From NCBI GenBank assembly GCA_017998585.1, contig JAGOCT010000042.1, positions 1 through 9,226 of the forward strand: a stretch of DNA of 9,226 bases, written 5' to 3'. Both the position numbers and the translations under genes were made by a program. This stretch comes from Candidatus Cloacimonadota bacterium (lineage in GTDB: Bacteria; Cloacimonadota; Cloacimonadia; Cloacimonadales; WRIO01). Under the pieces are notes generated by a model. The model did no database searches and had not been told where the DNA came from. It saw only the letters and a list, made by a program, of their open reading frames with translations. Every line of letters starts with the position of its first letter. Positions within the stretch are counted from its first letter, which is position 1. This document shows positions 1 through 6,115 of this stretch, piece after piece.

Positions 1-579
1 TTCTTTTTGGACAAAGCCCATATATTTAAGATACTTTTCAAAAGATTCTGAGTGAGGATCTGTGATAAAGCATTTAATCCCTTTTCTAAAAAAATATTCC
101 TGTTGCTTGTTAAACAGAAAATCTCCGATTTTATTATCACGATACTCAGGTATCACATACTCAATCTCTATATGCAAACATTCATCCTTTTGACAGGCAA
201 TCATCAATCCGGCAGGTATCAGATTTCTTAAAACCACCAGGTGCATATTTTCTTCTTTTACCTGAAAATCAAAATTAGGGAAATATCGTTTAATATCTTC
301 CTTGTAAAAATTCAGAAAATATTCTAAATATACACGGTCTGCAGGCATTTCAAGCAATTTATAATATTCTTTTTTCCCATACATCTGCCATAAATAATAG
401 ATATCTACAAATGCGATAAACAGATTTAACAAAGCCACAGGTAAAGAACCTAGCATAAAACCATAAGCTGACATTAGTCCGGCTCCAATTAAATTATACC
501 ATCTCAATTTTCTGATTTTTTTCATCATCAGTGATACAGCAATCACAACTGATGCAATATATCCTATCATTTCTATCAT
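1..579 (-). CDS. Membrane-anchored GNAT-like acetyltransferase, N-terminal part (runs off left edge)
   Basis: The minus strand stays open from an ATG at 579 to the window edge, giving 193 residues with no stop, so the C-terminus lies outside. The start is preceded by AGAAGG four bases upstream. Residues 1-66 are hydrophobic and look like about three short membrane segments broken by a basic stretch (KKIRKLRW, 20-27). The pattern 'YNLIGAGLMSAYGFMLG' recalls the YgjV-type small inner-membrane family. Residues 80-193 look like a GNAT fold. The acetyl-CoA loop region reads VIPEYRDNKIGDFLF (142-156), where R147 and G152 fit the (R/Q)xxGxG/A motif but the first glycine is K150. A motif-B-like 'FEKYLKYMGF' follows at 180-189. 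I infer an inner-membrane protein with a cytoplasmic acetyltransferase domain and unknown substrate. It is transcribed divergently from a second GNAT gene. The reading frame is secure; the function is only a fold-level guess. Confidence 0.75.
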   Translation of the reverse strand, partial: MIEMIGYIASVVIAVSLMMKKIRKLRWYNLIGAGLMSAYGFMLGSLPVALLNLFIAFVDIYYLWQMYGKKEYYKLLEMPADRVYLEYFLNFYKEDIKRYFPNFDFQVKEENMHLVVLRNLIPAGLMIACQKDECLHIEIEYVIPEYRDNKIGDFLFNKQQEYFFRKGIKCFITDPHSESFEKYLKYMGFVQKE

Positions 580-832
580 TATTCCTTCTTTCTCTTTTCC
601 AATTTTCTTTTTATCCCCAAAAATCCAGACTGGCCATTAAGTCAACTGAAATTCGTATATAATTACTCCATTTGAATATAAAGCGTCTATGATTATATCC
701 AAAATCCTTGTATCCAACACAACTAATTTAAAATTTTTTATTTTTTTCTTGACGTTATTAGCTGATTATGTTCCTATCATTTACAAATGTACTGCAATCA
801 TCTAGCTTGTAGTCAGTTCGTGGAGGTGTTTT
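580..832. promoter_or_regulatory. Divergent intergenic region with weak promoter candidates
   Basis: This region separates two divergent genes, so promoters for both should lie here. On the plus strand a long A/T tract (about 727-748) is followed by TTGACG at 749-754, a good -35 match. The best -10, TATCAT at 775-780, sits 20 bases away, which is longer than ideal. On the minus strand TATAAT can be read at 697-692, but no good -35 lies 16-18 bases upstream. I see no convincing small gene, RNA or terminator here. The promoter calls are tentative. Confidence 0.3.
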
Positions 833-1711
833 ATGAATCAATTGAGCATCATAAAGGATTACAAATCAGATAATAAATTGAGACTGAGTTTTAATCAACT
901 GGCAAACCAGATATTTGGAATCGATTTTGAGAAATGGTATCAAGCAGGCGGATGGAGCGCTGATTATATCCCTTGGTCTTTTATCCACAATCAGAAGGTT
1001 GTAGCCAATGTCTCTGTAAATAAACTGACAATGTTTTCTGAGGGTTTACTCTATAAAGTGATACAAATAGGGACCGTCATGACTCATTCTGATTACAGAA
1101 ATCAAGGCTTATGTACTGCACTTATAAATAAAGTGATGAACCATCTGAAAAATGAATGTGATTTCTTTTATCTGTTTCCTGAAGAAAACGCAATTCATTT
1201 CTACGAAAAATTTGGTTTTCAAACAACCCATGATTTTCAATATACACTTAATTTAAAATCAGAATGCCTATGTTCCCAAAATAATCTGTTACACTTAGAC
1301 CTTGAAAATGGAGAAGATTATTCCTTATTTAATCAAATTCTTGATAAACGTATCTATAATTCAGATATTTTTTACATTGGAAACTCAAACGCCATCTGCA
1401 GATGGTATGTTTCAGGCTTATATGCAGACAACATATACTATTCGCCACGCCATCAAATCATTCTGATTTACAAACTGGATCAGAACAAAAATCTGCATTT
1501 ATTTGATTTTATTGCCGATAAAAAATGGACACTAAAGGAGTTACAACAGCTAATCCGACATGAGTTTTATCAAAAAATCATATTCTATTTTACACCGTAC
1601 AGGGCTATTTTAGAATCCTGTTCAAAATCAAAAAACGAGACTATGATGATTGCTGGGAATGATTTCTTACTCAATCGTGAATTTTCGCATCCGGTAACAG
1701 CTCATGCATAA
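833..1711 (+). CDS. GNAT-family N-acetyltransferase (two-part protein, substrate unknown)
   Basis: This is a 292-residue protein. The start is supported by GGAGGTG at 822-828, four bases before the ATG. The N-terminal half is a GNAT domain. Residues 80-100 hold the acetyl-CoA binding strand and loop (GTVMTHSDYRNQGLCTAL), in which R89-N-Q-G92-L-C matches (R/Q)xxGxG/A with the last position changed to Cys. FYEKFGF at 123-129 is the usual motif-B end. The C-terminal half (about 150-292) is a separate segment with no motif I can name; it may be a second degenerate GNAT-like fold, as in other two-domain members. The opening pattern FGIDFEKWYQ (28-37) and VVANVSVN (56-63) resembles, from memory, a GNAT group common in Firmicutes, so transfer is possible. 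No signal peptide is present, so it should be cytoplasmic. The peptidase gene starts 49 bases downstream and may be cotranscribed. Confidence 0.85.
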   Translation: MNQLSIIKDYKSDNKLRLSFNQLANQIFGIDFEKWYQAGGWSADYIPWSFIHNQKVVANVSVNKLTMFSEGLLYKVIQIGTVMTHSDYRNQGLCTALINKVMNHLKNECDFFYLFPEENAIHFYEKFGFQTTHDFQYTLNLKSECLCSQNNLLHLDLENGEDYSLFNQILDKRIYNSDIFYIGNSNAICRWYVSGLYADNIYYSPRHQIILIYKLDQNKNLHLFDFIADKKWTLKELQQLIRHEFYQKIIFYFTPYRAILESCSKSKNETMMIAGNDFLLNREFSHPVTAHA

Positions 1712-1760
1712 ATACGAAAATAAATATAACCGCAAAAATACAAAAAGACAGGGAGTGAAT

Positions 1761-4274
1761 ATGTTCAAAAAAGGTATCCTATTATTGATTCTGATATCAG
1801 CAATGGTTCTATCATTATACGCTGACAGACAGCTGGTGCGTATCACCGGAGCAGAAAAACAGCTGATCGATCAGATTTTTAAGAACAACTATGATATAGC
1901 CCTTTATCGGCCAAATCATTTTATTGACTTAGTTCTTGATGAAAACCAATTTAATCAGTTTCAAAACATGAACCTGAATATTCAGATTGTTCAAACTGAA
2001 TCTCAAATGAAAGAGAATCTCTCCTCTCAATCAAGAGATATTCCAGGATATCGAAATTATTCACAAATCATTGCACAGCTCAATCAGTATGCTAGCAATT
2101 ATAGTGATATTTGTGAACTTCATAATCTGGGTAACAGTCTTGGTGCCGATTATATCGCATCATCTTATGGAACAGCATATAATGATTTTAATCATCAACT
2201 CATTGCTCTTAAAGTATCGGACAATCCAAATATAGAAGAAGATGAACCCTCTTTTTATTTCATGGGCGCTCATCATGCCAGAGAACCACTCAGTACAGAA
2301 GTTACCATGGCTGTTTTAGATTATTATTTAAGTAACTACAACATTGATCCTGAAATTACAGACCTGATTAACACCAGTCAGATTTGGTTCTTACCCATTG
2401 TTAATCCTAATGGGCAAAAAATCGTACTTGACCAGGAGGATGTCTGGTGGAGAAAAAACATCAGAGATAACAATTCCAACCACCAGTTTGATACTTATAA
2501 TCAATACGGTTATGGCATTGATGGAGTAGATCTCAACCGAAACTATGGAATTGGCTGGGGATATTTCAGTTCAACAGATGATATTACTTATCCAACATAT
2601 CATGGAACAGAAGCTTTCTCTGAGCCAGAAACCATGATTATCAAAAATCTGATTGATTCTCACTCCTTTGTTGCGGGTATTAGTTATCATACTTATGGCG
2701 GATTAGTATTACATCCCTGGGGTTCATTACCAAATGTTTACTCTCCTGATGGATTAGCTCTGGCTGATCTCGCCAATCAAATGGCAGAAACGATTTTAAA
2801 AACGGATGGCAGTAATCAACATTACGATCCAGGCTATGGATGGGAGCTATATGCAGCCAGTGGCGGTCTGGATGAATATGCCTATGGGCAAAACAGTATT
2901 TTTGGATATACGATAGAATTAGCAGAAGAATTTATCCCTTCAGCAAGTATTGTAACCCAAACTTGTCAAAATAATCTGGAAGCATCCAAGATAATTGTCT
3001 CAAGAGTTAAAAAATCTTGTTTAACTGGCTTAATCAAAGATACGGATAACAACCCCATTGTTGCACAAGTATATGTAGAGACTGTTGACAATACAGGATA
3101 CCCAAAGCAACCCTATTTGAGTAATGCTCAATATGGAAGATATTACCGTTTATTGATGCCAGGGCTTTACAATGTTACATTTAGTGCATGGGGTTACCAG
3201 ACTCAAACATTCCTGATTAGTATAGATACTGATCAGCAAACCGTTTTAGACATTACACTTGAGCCATCTGAAGCATGTACAGTCAGTGGATATGTACTTG
3301 ATGAAACAACGTCTTTACCTGTACCCCAAGCATCCGTTACACTGTTAAATTCAGGAATTGAACCCGTATTTACAGATGAACAAGGTTTTTTTATGATTGA
3401 AGAAGCCTGCTCAGGAGAACAAATTGTACGGATCAACAAAGCAGGAGGAGATAAAGTTCAGCATATCATAACATTAAATCCTGGCAATAATACATTTACA
3501 TTTACCCTTAGTCCGGCATTTATTAGTGATAATTTTGATAATGGAGCGCTTACCTGGGCAAAAACAGGCTCTTGGGGACTTAACAGCAACCAGTTTGTTT
3601 CTCCAGACAATTCACTGGCAGATAGTCCTTCAGGAAATTATACCCCTGACAGTCAATCATATTGCAGATTCCCTTCTGCTATTGATCTATCTGAATGCTC
3701 AAATGCCTCAGTCTCTTTTATGGCAAAACATCAAATCGCTTTAAAGGGAGAATATATTGCATTTGAAATATCAACGGATGCCATCAACTGGCAGGCATTA
3801 AAAATCTTTACAGGTAATCAGCCAGACTGGAGTGAATATTACTTAAGCTTAAATGCATATCTTGGACAATCTGTATGGATGCGATTTGTCTATAATAACA
3901 ATTACAATAGTACGTCAGATGGCATTTATATTGATAATTTCCAGGTTTTTAAAAACTCAAACAGTGTTTCAGCTAATGATCACAATGTAAATTCCCTTTC
4001 ATTTAAAGTACTTGGCAACTATCCAAATCCTTTCAATCCGGATACCCATATTCGTTTTCAGATTGAACAGGCTGGTACAGTTGATTTAAACATTTACAAT
4101 ATCAAAGGGCAAAAAGTCTATAGTCAAAAAAAGTCCTTTAGTAATGCAGGTATTCATCAGATAAACTGGTCAGGGAAAGATAATGAAAAACATCCGACAG
4201 GATCAGGCATCTATTTCTATCGTTTAAGTTATCAAGGCATCCATCAAACAGGAAAAATGCTGTTAATTAAATAA
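1761..4274 (+). CDS. Secreted M14 zinc carboxypeptidase with C-terminal sorting-type domain
   Basis: The frame is open from an ATG at 1704, but I choose 1761. GGGAG lies just upstream, and the resulting 837-residue protein begins with a clean Sec signal peptide (MFKKGILLLILISAMVLSLYA, cleavage near residue 21). The M14 catalytic domain (about 100-415) has every key residue: zinc ligands H172 and E175 in HHAREP, third ligand H310 in SYHTYGG, substrate residues WRKNIR (about 230-235), N259/R260 in DLNRN, and catalytic E386 in TIELAEE. The layout resembles carboxypeptidase T. Two carboxypeptidase-regulatory-like beta domains follow (about 419-501 and 505-583), then a MAM/jelly-roll-like beta-sandwich (587-731). 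The last segment (748-837) is an FlgD/sorting-type domain with NYPNPFNP and a terminal GKMLLIK. It probably trims peptides outside the cell or at the surface. The sorting route (type IX-like or otherwise) is not shown by this window. Confidence 0.9.
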   Translation: MFKKGILLLILISAMVLSLYADRQLVRITGAEKQLIDQIFKNNYDIALYRPNHFIDLVLDENQFNQFQNMNLNIQIVQTESQMKENLSSQSRDIPGYRNYSQIIAQLNQYASNYSDICELHNLGNSLGADYIASSYGTAYNDFNHQLIALKVSDNPNIEEDEPSFYFMGAHHAREPLSTEVTMAVLDYYLSNYNIDPEITDLINTSQIWFLPIVNPNGQKIVLDQEDVWWRKNIRDNNSNHQFDTYNQYGYGIDGVDLNRNYGIGWGYFSSTDDITYPTYHGTEAFSEPETMIIKNLIDSHSFVAGISYHTYGGLVLHPWGSLPNVYSPDGLALADLANQMAETILKTDGSNQHYDPGYGWELYAASGGLDEYAYGQNSIFGYTIELAEEFIPSASIVTQTCQNNLEASKIIVSRVKKSCLTGLIKDTDNNPIVAQVYVETVDNTGYPKQPYLSNAQYGRYYRLLMPGLYNVTFSAWGYQTQTFLISIDTDQQTVLDITLEPSEACTVSGYVLDETTSLPVPQASVTLLNSGIEPVFTDEQGFFMIEEACSGEQIVRINKAGGDKVQHIITLNPGNNTFTFTLSPAFISDNFDNGALTWAKTGSWGLNSNQFVSPDNSLADSPSGNYTPDSQSYCRFPSAIDLSECSNASVSFMAKHQIALKGEYIAFEISTDAINWQALKIFTGNQPDWSEYYLSLNAYLGQSVWMRFVYNNNYNSTSDGIYIDNFQVFKNSNSVSANDHNVNSLSFKVLGNYPNPFNPDTHIRFQIEQAGTVDLNIYNIKGQKVYSQKKSFSNAGIHQINWSGKDNEKHPTGSGIYFYRLSYQGIHQTGKMLLIK

Positions 4275-4281
4275 TTAAAAG

Positions 4282-4300
4282 CGCAAGACAGCAACTTGCG
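4282..4300 (+). other. Short hairpin in peptidase-lipoprotein gap
   Basis: CGCAAG (4282-4287) and CTTGCG (4295-4300) form a perfect six-pair stem with a seven-base loop. It lies between the peptidase stop and the next start, ten bases before the ribosome binding site AAAAGAGG (4303-4310). No T-run follows, so it is not an intrinsic terminator. It could stabilise or process the transcript, or be chance. Confidence 0.4.
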
Positions 4301-4315
4301 AGAAAAGAGGATGAC

Positions 4316-4990
4316 ATGAAAAGAATGATTATATTACTAACGGCTTTATTCTTTATTCTTTCATGTCATTCTCAATCTTCAAAGGAGGCAAATATGCATC
4401 CATTAGCAAAAATGAAAACGCCTATATTCTGGGCTGAAGGACATCCTGGCCAGTTAAACAGAGAAAATTGGGTAATCGAAGTCAGCGGATTATGCGAAAA
4501 TCCAAAAACCTTTACATGGGGTGACTTACAAAAAATGAACAAGACAATTGCTGATGCCAGGTTAACCAGTGTAACCCGCTGGTCTGTCAGAGGGAACTGG
4601 GGAGGAGTCCGCCTGTCAGACATCATGGATAGTGTTAAAGCTACATCAAAAGTAAAATATTTAAGATTTTGGTCTTATGGCTCGGTTTATGACACCAGCA
4701 TCCCTGTAGATATAGCCAAAAAAGATAAAACCCTTTTAGCGTGGGAATATGAAGGAGAATTGCTGACCGAAGATTACGGCGGGCCAGTTCGAATTTTCTG
4801 TCCTTACTTGTGGGGTTATAAATCTGCAAAATCCGTCATCAAAATTGAGCTGACAGAAAAATACCATCCAGGGTTTTGGGAAAAAAGAGGATATACAGAC
4901 TCTGGAAAAATTGAAAAAGGCTATGTAAGAGATGTCAATGACAATTTCCGATATAAAGATATACCTGAAGGAGAAGTAACAGATTTCTAA
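4316..4990 (+). CDS. Sulfite-oxidase-fold (molybdopterin oxidoreductase-like) lipoprotein lacking the Mo-ligand Cys
   Basis: The 224-residue protein starts with a lipoprotein signal (MKRMIILLTALFFILSC, lipobox ILSC, lipidated C17), so it should be anchored in the envelope. From about residue 38 it follows the YedY/MsrP-like molybdopterin-binding fold. The landmarks are GHPGQ (42-46), WVIEVSGL (52-59), NPKTFTWGDL (62-71), WGGVRLSDI (95-103), LLAWEYEGELL (140-150), GGPVRI (155-160), GYKSAKSV (167-174) and PGFWEKRGY (185-193). In active relatives the central motif reads CVxxWS, with Cys binding molybdenum. Here it is S85-V-T-R-W-S, encoded by AGT at 4568-4570. There is no twin-arginine signal, although Moco enzymes are normally loaded in the cytoplasm and exported by Tat. 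I infer either a cofactor-binding or structural role, or chemistry without the usual Mo-thiolate. The fold call is strong and the activity unknown. AAAGAGG precedes the chosen start; a second good start lies at 4394. A terminator follows the gene. Confidence 0.85.
   Translation: MKRMIILLTALFFILSCHSQSSKEANMHPLAKMKTPIFWAEGHPGQLNRENWVIEVSGLCENPKTFTWGDLQKMNKTIADARLTSVTRWSVRGNWGGVRLSDIMDSVKATSKVKYLRFWSYGSVYDTSIPVDIAKKDKTLLAWEYEGELLTEDYGGPVRIFCPYLWGYKSAKSVIKIELTEKYHPGFWEKRGYTDSGKIEKGYVRDVNDNFRYKDIPEGEVTDF
4381..4396 (+). promoter_or_regulatory. Strong internal Shine-Dalgarno and ATG inside the lipoprotein gene
   Basis: AAAGGAGG at 4381-4388 stands five bases before an in-frame ATG at 4394 (Met27). 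This is a better ribosome binding site than the one at the annotated start. Initiation here would remove the lipoprotein signal and yield a 198-residue cytoplasmic form with the whole fold. Both starts look usable. The bases also encode ordinary residues (Ser-Lys-Glu-Ala-Asn), so chance is possible. Confidence 0.45.
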
Positions 4991-5083
4991 TTTAACTAAA
5001 CATTGATTTCTAAAAGACTTTATTATCCCCCCTTTTTTAACAAATCTCTCCTCAAATAAAGCATTTTTTGTTAGAAATTCTCA

Positions 5084-5126
5084 TTTTTAAAAAGAAGTTT
5101 CTCTTCTTTTAAAAAGCCTTTTTTTT
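5084..5126 (+). terminator. Intrinsic terminator-like hairpin after the lipoprotein gene
   Basis: AAAAGAAG (5090-5097) pairs perfectly with CTTCTTTT (5103-5110) around a five-base loop. Beyond a single bulged A (5089) the stem continues with T5 (5084-5088) against A5 (5111-5115). Eight T residues follow at 5119-5126. The stem is AT-rich and thus weak, but the hairpin-plus-T-run layout and its place between the two blocks support termination. Confidence 0.55.
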
Positions 5127-5151
5127 CAATAATTATCGGTTTTCCAAGGAT

Positions 5152-5168
5152 TTGGCATAATAATTGCG
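5152..5168 (+). promoter_or_regulatory. Candidate sigma-54 (-24/-12) promoter of the lptB-rpoN operon
   Basis: TTGGCAT (5152-5158), five bases, then TTGCG (5164-5168) matches the sigma-54 consensus YTGGCAC-N5-TTGCW with one mismatch in each element (C to T, W to G). The invariant GG (5154-5155) and GC (5166-5167) are separated by exactly ten bases, as required. Transcription would start near 5179, leaving about 55 bases before the lptB ATG. It sits just after the terminator and upstream of the operon containing rpoN. No enhancer-binding-protein site is evident upstream. Confidence 0.6.
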
Positions 5169-5197
5169 AACTTTTTTAAAAATTTAAAATAAAAAGA

Positions 5198-5226
5198 TTG
5201 ACAAAATACTAAAAATCAGAAATATT
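5198..5226 (+). promoter_or_regulatory. Possible sigma-70-type promoter abutting lptB
   Basis: A perfect -35 hexamer TTGACA lies at 5198-5203. With a 17-base spacer the -10 would be AATATT (5221-5226), a moderate match. A transcript from it would begin at or within a few bases of the lptB ATG, making it nearly leaderless. It could serve as housekeeping expression beside the sigma-54-type element, or be chance in AT-rich DNA. Confidence 0.3.
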
Positions 5227-5233
5227 AGGTTTT

Positions 5234-5974
5234 ATGGAAAATATAATAAGAGTTCAGAGTTTAGCTAAAAGCTATGGTAAAAAACAAGTCGTCAGCGATA
5301 TCAGTTTTGAATTTAAACAAGGCGAGATAGTCGGGATTTTAGGACCAAATGGTGCAGGTAAATCGACCACTTTTTATATGATACTTGGTCTAACCAAACC
5401 AAATGCCGGTAAGATTTTCTTTAATGATACTGAAATCACCCGAAAACCAATGTATAAAAGATGCCAGCTTGGAATGGCATATCTGGCACAACAACCTTCC
5501 ATTTTCCATAAACTGACTGTTGAAGAAAACATAATGGCAATCCTTGAAACGATGCCGTACAGTCGTACTGAACGTCGACAAAAGCTGGAAGCTTATCTGG
5601 CAGAATTAAATCTGACCCCATTAGCAAGACAAAAAGCCTATACCCTTTCAGGCGGAGAAAGAAGAAAACTGGAGATTACTCGTTCTCTTGTTACAAATCC
5701 TTCCTTTTTACTGATGGATGAGCCTTTTGCCGGTGTCGATCCGCTTGCAGTTGCTGATATTCAGGATATCATTGTCAAATTAAAAGAAGAAAAAAACATG
5801 GGTATATTCATTTCTGATCATAACGTAGCAGATACATTGTCAATCACACAAAGATCTTACATCATATTCCAGGGGAAAATACTGATTTCAGGAACTTCAA
5901 AAGAGTTAATTAATGATCCGGAAGCAAGAAAACTATACTTAGGAGATCGTTTTCTAAATCCAATGTTTGAATAA
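5234..5974 (+). CDS. lptB: LPS export system ATP-binding protein LptB
   Basis: LptB is the cytoplasmic ATPase that works with LptF/LptG to extract lipopolysaccharide from the inner membrane and drive it to the cell surface. At 246 residues this is full length. It shows the complete ABC set: Walker A GPNGAGKST (37-45), Q-loop Q86 in YLAQQPSIF, signature LSGGERRK (138-145), Walker B FLLMDEP (158-164, with E163 catalytic), D-loop GVDP, and switch H196 in ISDHNV. Within the large branched-chain-transporter-like ABC group, the LptB call rests on the opening MENIIRVQSLAKSYG, the SDHNV switch, a C-terminal YLGDRF and linkage to rpoN. The ATG is preceded only by a weak AGG (5227-5229), so translation may be inefficient or partly leaderless. 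It is the first gene of the operon; rpoN starts 137 bases after its stop. Confidence 0.95.
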   Translation: MENIIRVQSLAKSYGKKQVVSDISFEFKQGEIVGILGPNGAGKSTTFYMILGLTKPNAGKIFFNDTEITRKPMYKRCQLGMAYLAQQPSIFHKLTVEENIMAILETMPYSRTERRQKLEAYLAELNLTPLARQKAYTLSGGERRKLEITRSLVTNPSFLLMDEPFAGVDPLAVADIQDIIVKLKEEKNMGIFISDHNVADTLSITQRSYIIFQGKILISGTSKELINDPEARKLYLGDRFLNPMFE

Positions 5975-5983
5975 TCATTTTTA

Positions 5984-6008
5984 TATTACAAACATCCTGT
6001 TTGTAGTA
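5984..6008 (+). other. Hairpin in the lptB-rpoN gap
   Basis: TATTACAAACA (5984-5994) and TGTTTGTAGTA (5998-6008) form an eleven-pair stem with one G-T wobble and a three-base TCC loop, ten bases after the lptB stop. No T-run follows, so it is not a standard terminator. It may be an RNA processing or stabilising element that sets the lptB-to-rpoN ratio, or a protein-binding dyad. Confidence 0.5.
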
Positions 6009-6043
6009 AGCACAATTCATAGAGTCAGGGGGCATTTAAAAAG

Positions 6044-6115
6044 ATGAATGATTATCTGAATCTGATAAATCGTATAGTCACTTGTCGAAAAGACTTAGGG
6101 GGGTATTGTATATGA
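6044..6115 (+). CDS. Possible 23-residue leader ORF coupled to rpoN
   Basis: An ATG at 6044 opens a 23-codon frame (MNDYLNLINRIVTCRKDLGG, then YCI) ending in TGA at 6113-6115. The stop overlaps the rpoN start as ATGA, the usual geometry of translational coupling. AGGGGG at 6027-6032 could serve as its ribosome site, but the 11-base spacing is long. I do not recognise the peptide. It may be a coupling leader or a chance frame. Confidence 0.3.
   Translation: MNDYLNLINRIVTCRKDLGGYCI

Noticed and set aside
1704..1760. 19-residue N-terminal extension of the carboxypeptidase from the ATG at 1704
   Set aside because: It overlaps the upstream stop, is very basic, and would bury the signal peptide; the ATG at 1761 has GGGAG and a clean signal sequence.
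3233..3439. Minus-strand open frame inside the carboxypeptidase gene
   Set aside because: No ribosome site or recognisable protein pattern; it is a shadow of a well-supported gene. The same applies to the other opposite-strand frames inside the lipoprotein, lptB, rpoN and lpd genes.
4311..4319. ATGACATGA mini-ORF just before the lipoprotein start
   Set aside because: Only two codons; it lies in the spacer of the ribosome binding site and has no independent support.
5038..5073. TAACAAA/TTTGTTA inverted repeat after the lipoprotein gene as a terminator
   Set aside because: Seven A/T-rich pairs with a loop above 20 bases and no following T-run; the 5084-5126 hairpin is a better terminator.
6082..6111. 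Ten-residue extension of RpoN from TTG 6082
   Set aside because: A TTG start without a good ribosome site, adding residues unlike the family; ATG 6112 gives a normal region I.
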